From: Granulimonas faecalis
Lineage (GTDB): Bacteria > Actinomycetota > Coriobacteriia > Coriobacteriales > Atopobiaceae
Length of the DNA stretch: 64,000 nt
Reading direction: 5' to 3'
NCBI RefSeq assembly: GCF_022834715.1
Contig: NZ_BQKC01000001.1
Coordinates: 966,501-1,030,500 of the forward strand
Made by a program: the position numbers and the translations under genes. The notes under the pieces are model-generated. The model was not told the origin of the DNA and searched no databases. It saw only the letters and a list, made by a program, of their open reading frames with translations. Position 1 is the stretch's first letter; each line of letters begins with the position of its first letter. Positions 28,905 to 35,907 of this stretch are shown here, one piece after another.

Positions 28905-30664
28905 GGTGGGAGGACGCCGCCCCGCGCGAGGTTCTCGCGCGCATCGTCTCCTACGTGCGGCCCCACCGCGGGCTCGTGGCCGCGGCGTTCCTCACGGCCG
29001 TGGGGTCCCAGGGCCTGGCGCTCACGGTGCCGGTGCTCGTGGGCCTGGCCATCGACGCCGTCGTGGGGCCGGGTCAGGTGGCCTGGGGCGATCTCGCGTG
29101 GCTCATGGGGTGTCTCGCCTGCGTGGTGGCCGCCGTGGCGCTGCTCCAGTGGCTCCAGGGCTACACCACGAGCCGTCTCACCTACGATACCGTGCGCGAC
29201 CTCCGCGACGCCGCCTACGGCAAGTTCCGCCGGCTCCCGGTCTCCTACATCGACGACCACCCCCACGGCGACATCATGTCCCGCGTGGTCAACGACGCCG
29301 ACGCCGTGGGCGACGGCCTCCTCCAGGGCGTCCAGCAGCTCTTCTGCGGCGTGGTGGCCGTGGTGGGCACCCTGGCGTTCATGTTCTGGATCTCGCCCGC
29401 CATCGCCGTGGTCGTCGTGGTGGTCACGCCCGTCTCGGTACTCGTGGCCGCCTTCATCGCCAAGGTGGGGCACACGAGCTTCGCCGCCCAGCAGGAGATC
29501 CAGGGCGACCTCGGCGGCTATGTGGAGGAGCATGTCTCCAACCAGCGGCTCCTCTGGGCCTTCGGCCGCGCCGGGGAGGCCGAGAAGGGCTTCGCCGCCC
29601 TCAACGACCGCCTCTACACCGTGGGCGAGCGGGCGCAGTTCGCGGGGTCGCTCACCAACCCCGGCACCCGCTTCGCCAACAACGTGGTCTACGCCGTGGT
29701 GGCGGCCATCGGCTGCTGGGCCTGCCTCACCGGGTTCCCCGGGCCGCTCTCCATCGGCGGCGTGCAGAGCTTCCTGTCCTACACCACCCAGTACACCAAG
29801 CCCTTCAACGACATCTCCGGCGTCATGACCCAACTGCAGACGGCGTTCGCCAGCGCGCGGCGGCTCTTCGCGCTCATCGACGCCCCGGAGATGGAGCCCG
29901 ACCCCGCGGACGCCCTCGTGCTCCCCGAGGAACCTGCGGGCGAGATGGGCTTCTCCGACGTGTCGTTCGGCTACGAGCCGGGCAGGCCGCTCCTGGAGGG
30001 GCTCACCTGGCACGCCGACCCCGGCGAGCGCGTGGCGGTGGTGGGTCCCACGGGCTGCGGCAAGACCACCCTCATCAACCTGCTGCTCCGCTTCTACGAC
30101 GCCGACTCCGGCACTATCCGGGTGGACGGCCGCGACACCCGCGCGCTCACGCGGGCGAGCCTGCGCCGGGCCTTCGGCATGGTGCTGCAGGACACCTGGC
30201 TCTTCGAGGGCACCGTGGCCGACAACATCGCCTACGGCCGGCCCGACGCCACCCGGGAGGAGGTGTGGGCCGCCGCGGAGCGCGCCTTCGCGGCGGACTT
30301 CATCGAACGCATGCCCGAGGGCTACGACACCGTGGTGGGCGAGGGCGGCGCCGGCCTGTCCCAAGGGCAGCGGCAGCTGCTCTGCATCGCCCGGGTGATG
30401 CTCGTGGATCCGCCCATCCTGCTGCTCGACGAGGCCACGAGCTCCATCGACACCCGCACCGAGGCCCTCGTGCAGGAGGCCTTCGACGCCATGATGGCCG
30501 GGCGCACCTCGCTCGTGGTGGCACACCGGCTCTCCACGGTGCGCTCGGCCGACCAGATCCTCGTCATGGGCCGCGGCACCATCGTGGAGCGCGGCACCCA
30601 CGAGGAGCTCCTCGCCCTGGGCGGCGAGTACGCCAAGCTCTACCGGAGCCAGTTCGAGGGGTAG
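28901..30664 (+). CDS. heterodimeric ABC exporter subunit, catalytic half
   Basis: Partner of the upstream half-transporter (587 residues). Membrane domain about 20-330, with the coupling region SYIDDHPHGDIMSRVVNDAD. ATPase motifs: Walker A GPTGCGKTT near residue 381, signature LSQGQRQL and Walker B LLLDEATSSID, which retains the catalytic glutamate. The two genes thus form one canonical and one degenerate ATP site. A strong inverted repeat downstream ends the operon. Confidence 0.92.
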   Translation: MRWEDAAPREVLARIVSYVRPHRGLVAAAFLTAVGSQGLALTVPVLVGLAIDAVVGPGQVAWGDLAWLMGCLACVVAAVALLQWLQGYTTSRLTYDTVRDLRDAAYGKFRRLPVSYIDDHPHGDIMSRVVNDADAVGDGLLQGVQQLFCGVVAVVGTLAFMFWISPAIAVVVVVVTPVSVLVAAFIAKVGHTSFAAQQEIQGDLGGYVEEHVSNQRLLWAFGRAGEAEKGFAALNDRLYTVGERAQFAGSLTNPGTRFANNVVYAVVAAIGCWACLTGFPGPLSIGGVQSFLSYTTQYTKPFNDISGVMTQLQTAFASARRLFALIDAPEMEPDPADALVLPEEPAGEMGFSDVSFGYEPGRPLLEGLTWHADPGERVAVVGPTGCGKTTLINLLLRFYDADSGTIRVDGRDTRALTRASLRRAFGMVLQDTWLFEGTVADNIAYGRPDATREEVWAAAERAFAADFIERMPEGYDTVVGEGGAGLSQGQRQLLCIARVMLVDPPILLLDEATSSIDTRTEALVQEAFDAMMAGRTSLVVAHRLSTVRSADQILVMGRGTIVERGTHEELLALGGEYAKLYRSQFEG

Positions 30665-30673
30665 GGGAGGGCG

Positions 30674-30717
30674 GACGCCACGGCAGCGCATCCGTGCGTC
30701 CGTGGCGCCGTGGCGTC
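30674..30717. terminator. bidirectional terminator between convergent genes
   Basis: GACGCCACGG at 30674-30683 pairs perfectly with CCGTGGCGTC at 30708-30717, with a 24-base loop that can itself fold. It lies between the ABC exporter (plus) and the YczE-like gene (minus) and overlaps the latter's stop. No long T tract is present. Confidence 0.6.
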
Positions 30718-31483
30718 ACATGCCGCGGTCGTCGTTCTCGTCCAGGCTCCGGTCGAGGTCCTCGGGAACCACGGCGGGGATGCCAGGCACAGGGTCCTTG
30801 GGCACCCGGCGCATGACGGGGGCGAGGACCCTCGCCCAGAAAGCAACCACCATGCCGGTGCCCACGGCCGCCAGCACGGTGCCCTCGCGGACGTCTCGCA
30901 GCTCCGCGAAGAACAGCAGGGAGAGCACGGCGCCGGTGGCCACGAGCACCACGTCGAAGGCTACCTTCACCTTGTGGTAGGTGCGGCCCGTGAGGCGCGT
31001 GATCACCGACACGAGGGCGTCGCCCGGCGTCATGAGGACGTCGGCCGTGGTCTGCAGGTAGACGCCCAGGGCGAGCACGGCTACGGAGACCGCCGTGCAG
31101 AGCAGCTGGACGGGGTAGACGTCGTTGGGGATGGCCTCGAAGAGCAGCATCCACATGTCCACCGAGGCCGACATGAGGAGTACCACGGGGACCTGGAGCA
31201 GCTGGGCCACGGGGAAGCGCCTGCGCAGGAGGACGAGCTCCACCACGAGGCAGGCGGCGTTCATGGCAAATGAGCACATGCCCAGGGTGACGGTGGCGAC
31301 GCCGTTGTCGCGCAGCAGGTCGTAGACGACGGCCGGAATCACGGAGATGGGCGTGGTGCCTGTGAGGGCGTGCTTGGAGAGGGCCACCGCCATGCCCACG
31401 AGGAGCACGCCCACGACCATGAGGACCACACGGGCGAACACGCCCTTGCCCGGTCTTCTCGCGTCCGTTCCTCCGTCCCCCAT
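30716..31483 (-). CDS. YczE/YyaS-type membrane protein
   Basis: A 255-residue membrane protein of the YczE/YitT-like family (COG2364). About five hydrophobic helices are seen, with the typical segments GMAVALSKHALTGTTPIS, LQTTADVLMTPGDALVS and VAFWARVLAPVMRR. The tail is acidic (LDRSLDENDD). GGGAGG precedes ATG 31483. Members are uncharacterised, sometimes beside transporters or regulators. Here it converges on the ABC exporter operon. Confidence 0.8.
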   Translation of the reverse strand: MGDGGTDARRPGKGVFARVVLMVVGVLLVGMAVALSKHALTGTTPISVIPAVVYDLLRDNGVATVTLGMCSFAMNAACLVVELVLLRRRFPVAQLLQVPVVLLMSASVDMWMLLFEAIPNDVYPVQLLCTAVSVAVLALGVYLQTTADVLMTPGDALVSVITRLTGRTYHKVKVAFDVVLVATGAVLSLLFFAELRDVREGTVLAAVGTGMVVAFWARVLAPVMRRVPKDPVPGIPAVVPEDLDRSLDENDDRGM

Positions 31484-31576
31484 AGCGCCTCCCGTCGTCC
31501 GTTCCCACCGGTGTCTATATAACCGTGGGGGCCGACGGGCTTTCAAGGACCCGGCCGGCGGACGGGGCGGGTCCGC

Positions 31577-31933
31577 CTAGAGGCTGAGAATGCCCATGAG
31601 GATGCGCCCAAGCACGGGGCCGGCCACGGCGAACGCCGCGGTGAGGCAGGCGGCACCTGCGGCCGAGAGGGCCACGGCGACCCTGCGGGAGCGGGTCACC
31701 TCCTCGGGGGAGACGGGCATGGGCTCGCCGCGGCCCTCGAGGGTCCTGGCGAAGCTCCCGTGGATGGCGGCGCCGATGGCCTTGAAGCAGGCGGCGGCGA
31801 ACAGACCGCCGGCCGCCACGAGCAGCGCGGTGGCCGCGGCGCCCACCTGGGCGGCAGCACCGGTGAAGGCCAGGGCGAACGCCAGGCAGGCGAGCAGGAG
31901 CGGGACGAGGCAGGCGAGCAGGACGCGACCCAT
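31577..31933 (-). CDS. small three-helix membrane protein
   Basis: A 118-residue protein of unrecognised family. Hydrophobic, alanine-rich segments lie at about 4-27, 30-53 and 88-115, with a polar loop between (HGSFARTLEGRGEPMPVSPEEVTRSRR). GAAGGAAGG precedes ATG 31933. It ends 93 bases upstream of the YczE-like start and may be transcribed with it. Function unknown. Confidence 0.65.
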   Translation of the reverse strand: MGRVLLACLVPLLLACLAFALAFTGAAAQVGAAATALLVAAGGLFAAACFKAIGAAIHGSFARTLEGRGEPMPVSPEEVTRSRRVAVALSAAGAACLTAAFAVAGPVLGRILMGILSL

Positions 31934-32037
31934 GGGACCTTCCTTCGGGCGGGGTGCTTCTCGGGCGCGCGGGCGGTGAGGGCCGCCGGGACGCTGGGCT
32001 ATCATAGCTTAAAGACACCTTCGTCCGAGGAGCCCCC

Positions 32038-32610
32038 ATGCTTGTGGAACCGGGAAAGACCGCCCTGCTCGTCGTCGACGTGCTCGAGGCCACCGTGGAG
32101 GGCCGCGAGGCCGACCCCGCCCTCGACGCCTTCGCCTCCGCCTGCACAGAGGTCGTGGGGGCGTGCCGCGCCTGCGGCATCCCCGTGATCTTCCTCGACG
32201 ACGCCCACGTGCCGGGCCTCGACCGAGAGCTGGAGCTCTGGGGCGAGCACGGCATCGCGGGCTCCGCGGGCGCCCGGCCGGCGGCGTGCCTCGGGCCCTG
32301 CGACCGCGACCTCGTCATCGAGAAGCGCCGCTACTCCGGCTTCTTCCAGACCGACCTCGACCTCACCCTGCGCGAGCTCGGTTGCGACCGCGTGGTTGCC
32401 ATCGGGTTCGACAGCAACATCTGCGTGCTCCACACCCTCGCCGACGCCTACTTCCTGGGTTACGACTCCCTCGTGGTGGCCGACGCCTGCCGCAGCACCC
32501 TCGTGGGCTCCGAGGCCGGCGCACTGGAGTACTTCAGGCGCTGCTACGGCTCGGACGTCGTGTCCCTCGACGAGTTCAGGGAGCGCCTCGCGGGCGACAT
32601 CCCGGCGTAG
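32038..32610 (+). CDS. cysteine hydrolase, isochorismatase/nicotinamidase family
   Basis: A 190-residue isochorismatase-fold hydrolase. The catalytic triad is complete: D14 in LLVVDVL, K96 in VIEKRRYSGF and C129 in SNICVLHT. The cis-peptide motif before the cysteine is typical. The family includes nicotinamidases, ureidoacrylate and N-carbamoyl hydrolases; the substrate cannot be assigned. GAGGAG precedes ATG 32038, and TATCAT at 32000-32005 is a possible -10. Single-gene unit. Confidence 0.88.
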   Translation: MLVEPGKTALLVVDVLEATVEGREADPALDAFASACTEVVGACRACGIPVIFLDDAHVPGLDRELELWGEHGIAGSAGARPAACLGPCDRDLVIEKRRYSGFFQTDLDLTLRELGCDRVVAIGFDSNICVLHTLADAYFLGYDSLVVADACRSTLVGSEAGALEYFRRCYGSDVVSLDEFRERLAGDIPA

Positions 32611-32690
32611 CCTTGCGGGAGCGCCGCGGCAAGGCGGCGGCGGGACTGACATATATGTGCCTCCATGGTCTAAAAATGAGGGACGGTGGC

Positions 32691-32696
32691 TATACT
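32691..32696 (+). promoter_or_regulatory. probable -10 box for the 34-residue ORF transcript
   Basis: TATACT lies about 95 bases before the small ORF, in an otherwise gene-free 180-base gap. No convincing -35 was found. With the terminator at 32943 it would define a transcript of roughly 270 bases with an ~90-base 5-prime leader. Confidence 0.4.
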
Positions 32697-32790
32697 TCTC
32701 CCAACGCGGGAACGGTGCGCTTTGTAAACCGTTCAGCCGCATGAAGGGGCGCCGAGAGCGGCAGCCCGAAGTCACGACAGAGGAGGTCGT

Positions 32791-32895
32791 ATGGTTAGGT
32801 ATTGGGCCGACATGATCCGAGGCAACATCACCCGTCTTTCCGAGGTCCCCGAGCTCTACCGCGAGAACGTCCGCGCGCTCATCGAGGAGCAGTAA
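32791..32895 (+). CDS. 34-residue small protein
   Basis: ATG 32791 is preceded by a perfect AGGAGGT six bases upstream and opens a 34-codon frame starting MVRYWADMIRGNI and ending RALIEEQ. The pattern (short, WA..I...., then VPELYRENVRALIEE) resembles tiny conserved proteins of Firmicutes and their phages in the XkdX/CD1375-like class, but the match is by eye. It has its own promoter-like box and a strong terminator 50 bases later, which argues that it is expressed. Function unknown. Confidence 0.6.
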   Translation: MVRYWADMIRGNITRLSEVPELYRENVRALIEEQ

Positions 32896-32942
32896 ACTTT
32901 CGTCCCCCATCAGGTGATAATCCATGAGCATCCCGATGCTTT

Positions 32943-32974
32943 GAGGCCTTCGCCGAGGCGAAGGCCTCTTTTTT
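32943..32974 (+). terminator. rho-independent terminator
   Basis: GAGGCCTTCG at 32943-32952 pairs perfectly with CGAAGGCCTC at 32959-32968 around a six-base loop. Six T residues (32969-32974) follow. It ends the small-ORF transcript. Confidence 0.9.
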
Positions 32975-33020
32975 GTGCCGACGAGGCGCCCCGGCCCGGC
33001 GCCCGGATGGGCCCGTGCCG

Positions 33021-33209
33021 TCAGCCCGGCGGCTCCCGAGGGCTCTGGCGCTCCCGCTCCCGCAGGGCCTCCTCGTAGCCCGTCAGAGCGGCGAAGGGCA
33101 GGAACTGCGACGCACGGTCGGCATGGTCGCGGGCCACGTGGGGGGCGGCGGCCGCCTTGGCCGCGATGCGCGCGACAAGCGCCCGGCGGCGGTCGTCACC
33201 CTCAGGCAT
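33021..33209 (-). CDS. YolD-like partner of the Y-family polymerase
   Basis: A 62-residue protein whose core RASQFLPFAALTGYEEALRE matches the RAxQFxPFAALxGYxEAI pattern of YolD-like proteins, which are usually encoded beside Gram-positive UvrX/UmuC polymerases and are thought to play a UmuD-like accessory part. Its ATG (33209) lies inside the 3-prime end of the polymerase gene, so the two are coupled. Assignment is by motif and position. Confidence 0.75.
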   Translation of the reverse strand: MPEGDDRRRALVARIAAKAAAAPHVARDHADRASQFLPFAALTGYEEALRERERQSPREPPG

Positions 33210-34488
33210 GGTGGCCCCCTATCTGGCAGTGCCGCTCGCGTCCCGTGGCCTCGCCGCGCAGCGACGCGCCCGGCACCACGGCGCTGGCCCCGAAGCGCCG
33301 ACGGATGGCGTTGACCGTGCGGGAGAGCTCCATGGTCGCCCCTCCCTCCTCGAGGGGCAGCCGCAGCTGGGCCTCCCCGAGGCACCGGAGGTGCCCCGCC
33401 GACAGCGACAGCCGCCGCACGGCGCGCCCCGGGTCCGCGACGGCGCCGTGGAGCTCCAGGACGAGCGGCACCAGCGACTCCGGCGTGCAGACCGGCGCCG
33501 CCAGCCGGCGCGACGTGGAAGCCCGAGACCCCGGGCGGCCGCGGCGGGACGGCGCGCGCCCACGGGGCTCCTGGTAGCCCACGGAGAGGGAGAGGCTGCC
33601 GCAGGAGAGCTCCTTCTCCACGAGGTCCAGGGCGAGGTCGCCCGCCATCTCGCGGAGGACCGTCCGCGTCTCGGCGAACGAGTAGGGGCGCGGCAGCACC
33701 TGACCCGTGCAGAGGGAGCGCGACCTAGGGACGTGGGCCTTGATCTGGGCCATGGTGACAGGCTCCTGGCCCCAGGCGTGGTCGATGAGGTACTCGGCGT
33801 TCCGGCCGAACTCCCCGTAGAGGTCCGCTTCCGGGGCGGCGCAGATGCCGGCGAGGTCGTGGATGTCCCGTGCGGCCAGCCGCCGGGCGATGTTGGGGCC
33901 TATACCCCAGATGTCGGTGATGGGGCGGTGGAACCACAGACGCTGGCGGAACGACTCCTCGTCGAGCTCGGCGATGCAGTCGGGGTCGTGCTTGGCCTCC
34001 ACGTCCAGGGCGGCCTTGGCCACGAAGAGGTTGGGGCCTATGCCGGCCGTGGCGTAGACGCCCTTCTCGCGCCGCACCTCGTCCATGAGGCCGCGCACGA
34101 GCTCGCGGGCGCTCACGCCGTAGTAGGGGAGGTACTGGGTGAGGTCGAGGAAGACCTCGTCCACGGAGTAGACGTGCATGTCCTCCGGTGCGATGTGGCG
34201 CAGGTAGATGCCGTAGATGTCCGCCGCGGTCTCCATGTAGAGCGCCATGCGCGGCGGGGCCACGACGGGGTGGAGGGCCGCCGGCACCTGGAAGAGGCGG
34301 CAGCGCGACGGCATGCCGAGGGCCCGCAGGGCAGGGGAGACCGCGAGGCAGATGGTGCCCCGGCTACGGGAGGGGTCCGCCACCACGAGGCGCGTTGACA
34401 TGGGGTCGAGGCCGCGGTCGGCGCACTCCACCGACGCGTAGAAGCTCTTGAGGTCTATGCACGCGTAGGTTCTGGCAGACTGGTCCAT
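33202..34488 (-). CDS. Y-family translesion DNA polymerase (UvrX/UmuC type)
   Basis: An error-prone polymerase for bypass of DNA damage. Palm motifs ACIDLKSFYASVE (D12) and YSVDEVFLDLT (D110, E111) supply the catalytic acids. The helix-hairpin-helix region is DIWGIGPNIARRLAARDI, and the little-finger domain follows. 428 residues from ATG 34488, preceded by GAGGAGGAG; a longer frame to 34713 would run back through the LexA box and into the tRNA gene. A LexA-type operator lies 33-44 bases upstream, so SOS induction is expected. Confidence 0.92.
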   Translation of the reverse strand: MDQSARTYACIDLKSFYASVECADRGLDPMSTRLVVADPSRSRGTICLAVSPALRALGMPSRCRLFQVPAALHPVVAPPRMALYMETAADIYGIYLRHIAPEDMHVYSVDEVFLDLTQYLPYYGVSARELVRGLMDEVRREKGVYATAGIGPNLFVAKAALDVEAKHDPDCIAELDEESFRQRLWFHRPITDIWGIGPNIARRLAARDIHDLAGICAAPEADLYGEFGRNAEYLIDHAWGQEPVTMAQIKAHVPRSRSLCTGQVLPRPYSFAETRTVLREMAGDLALDLVEKELSCGSLSLSVGYQEPRGRAPSRRGRPGSRASTSRRLAAPVCTPESLVPLVLELHGAVADPGRAVRRLSLSAGHLRCLGEAQLRLPLEEGGATMELSRTVNAIRRRFGASAVVPGASLRGEATGRERHCQIGGHHA

Positions 34489-34520
34489 GGGCTCCTCCTC
34501 GCTCCCGGCTTCCCAGTATA

Positions 34521-34532
34521 GAACAGATGTTC
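34521..34532. promoter_or_regulatory. LexA (SOS) box of the Y-family polymerase
   Basis: GAACAGATGTTC fits the Gram-positive LexA consensus GAACRNRYGTTC at every position and is near-palindromic. On the minus strand it is immediately followed by CTATACT, whose TATACT is a likely -10 box, so LexA bound here would block RNA polymerase at the polymerase promoter. Confidence 0.85.
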
Positions 34533-34643
34533 TGAAATGGGGACGGGGCACCGTCGGCCGATGTCCGAGAAACCTGGCGATTTCGCTTGCACGGCCCCCG
34601 GCAGGGTGGTAGAGTTCTCTCTGTTGCCCGCGGGCAGCAAGAA

Positions 34644-34720
<77 letters not shown>

Positions 34721-34729
34721 GTGAAATCT

Positions 34730-34775
34730 CAGGTCATCGGGGTAACCCGGTGGCCTGTTTTCTTTTGGTCGCAAA
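34730..34775 (+). terminator. tRNA-Pro terminator, duplicated after tRNA-Val
   Basis: CAGGTCATCGGG and CCCGGTGGCCTG form a 12-bp stem (with G-T pairs) around a GTAA loop at 34730-34757, followed by TTTTCTTTT. The 46 bases are identical to those at 44354-44399 behind tRNA-Val. Two copies of GGTCGCAAA follow. Confidence 0.85.
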
Positions 34776-34878
34776 GGTGGTCGCAAAAACCGGGGGCAAA
34801 ATCCCGGCGCCCACACGCACGGGAGCGCCGCCGTCCCGGGGTGGGGCGGCGACGCTTGTCGCCCACCCTGTCGACAGG

Positions 34879-34912
34879 AAAAGACCCCCTGGTTCCGTGG
34901 AGCCAGGGGGTC
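34879..34912 (-). terminator. rpmB terminator
   Basis: GACCCCCTGG and CCAGGGGGTC form a 10-bp stem at 34883-34912. On the minus strand the hairpin is followed by TTTT (34882-34879), so it terminates the rpmB transcript. Confidence 0.85.
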
Positions 34913-34955
34913 CGAGTCGCCGATCGCGTGCGACGCCGCGTAGATGTCTCGCGCC

Positions 34956-35153
34956 TTACTGGGCGGCAGAGCGGGCGAGGTTGCCCTTCTTGAGGCAGCG
35001 GGTGCAGACGTTCATCTTGCGCTTGTGACCGTTCTTGAAGACGGTGACGCGCTGGATGTTGGGGCGGAACTTACGATTGGTGACGCGGTGGGAGTGGCTG
35101 ATGGAGTGACCAGCAACCGGGTGCTTACCGCAGATTTCGCAGACCTTCGACAT
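34956..35153 (-). CDS. rpmB: 50S ribosomal protein L28
   Basis: A 65-residue L28 with the start MSKVCEICGKHPVAGHSISHS and a second CxxC in MNVCTRCLKK. This is the zinc-binding (C-plus) form that cells can exchange for a zinc-free paralogue under zinc limitation. GGAGGAAAAC precedes ATG 35153. It is transcribed alone from the promoter at 35211-35238. Confidence 0.97.
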   Translation of the reverse strand: MSKVCEICGKHPVAGHSISHSHRVTNRKFRPNIQRVTVFKNGHKRKMNVCTRCLKKGNLARSAAQ

Positions 35154-35210
35154 TTGTTTTCCTCCATTACGCGGGCGCCATTGCGCACGCCTACATGCAA
35201 CAGCTGTCCA

Positions 35211-35238
35211 AATATAGCACAGGCCCCCGGACGTGCAA
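35211..35238 (-). promoter_or_regulatory. rpmB promoter
   Basis: On the minus strand TTGCAC (35238-35233) and TATATT (35216-35211) are separated by 16 bases, close to a sigma-70-type promoter, about 58 bases ahead of the L28 start. Confidence 0.65.
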
Positions 35239-35306
35239 CGAACGTACACGGTCTGTGCGTTTCTTCATCTCCTCCTCCTTGACCGGCGGTCCCATGGGAC
35301 AAATAA

Positions 35307-35335
35307 TTTCTGCTAGAAAATGTTTTCCGCAGAAA
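35307..35335. promoter_or_regulatory. palindromic operator ahead of the MarR gene
   Basis: TTTCTGC (35307-35313) and GCAGAAA (35329-35335) are perfect inverted repeats. Nested within is the palindrome GAAAATGTTTTC (35316-35327). The site lies 8 bases before the MarR ATG, just upstream of the ribosome-binding site, the usual place for MarR autorepression. Binding is inferred. Confidence 0.65.
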
Positions 35336-35343
35336 GGAGAGCC

Positions 35344-35907
35344 ATGGAGCCCATGGAGGAACCCCATGGTACCTGCGCCACGCCGCCCGGCGAGCCGGTC
35401 CCCGAGGTGATACGCGAGCTCGCGGGCCGGTTCCTGGAGGAGGCGTTCGCCGCGAGGCGGCTCGTGAGGCCGCCGCTGGCGCACCTCGACGGCCACGGCC
35501 TGCGCCTCGAGGACGCTGGCCGCGGGTGCATCGGCCTTCTCGGAGTGCTGTCCGACGAGGGCGGCTGCGCCAGCCCGTCGCTCTTTGCCCGTCAGCTCGG
35601 CCTGACCCCGGCGCGGGTCTCCAACATCCTCTCGGCCCTCGAGCGGGAGGGCCTCGTGGAGCGCGGCCCCTCCGCAGGCGACCGCCGCCGCGTGGAGGTG
35701 CGTCTCACCGAGAAGGGCCGCGAGGTCGACGCCCTCATGAACGAGGCGCTCGCCCGGCACACGGCCGACCTCCTCAACGCCCTCGGCGAGGAGGACTCCC
35801 GCGAGCTCGTGCGCATACTCGGGCGCATCGTCGCCGTGCTCGGGGGCGCTCAATGGCAGCAGGCCCACCGGCAGCAGTCCCAGTGGCAGGGGAGGTGCGG
35901 GTCATGA
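35344..35907 (+). CDS. MarR-family transcriptional regulator
   Basis: A 187-residue winged-helix repressor. The DNA-binding core is SLFARQLGLTPARVSNILSALEREGLVERGPSAGDRRRVEVRLTEKG-like (about residues 78-122), with the recognition helix followed by a basic wing DRRR. It likely senses a toxic compound and represses itself and the two ABC exporter genes it overlaps (ATGA). ATG 35344 has AAAGGAGA upstream. The last ~20 residues are Gln-rich. Confidence 0.88.
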   Translation: MEPMEEPHGTCATPPGEPVPEVIRELAGRFLEEAFAARRLVRPPLAHLDGHGLRLEDAGRGCIGLLGVLSDEGGCASPSLFARQLGLTPARVSNILSALEREGLVERGPSAGDRRRVEVRLTEKGREVDALMNEALARHTADLLNALGEEDSRELVRILGRIVAVLGGAQWQQAHRQQSQWQGRCGS

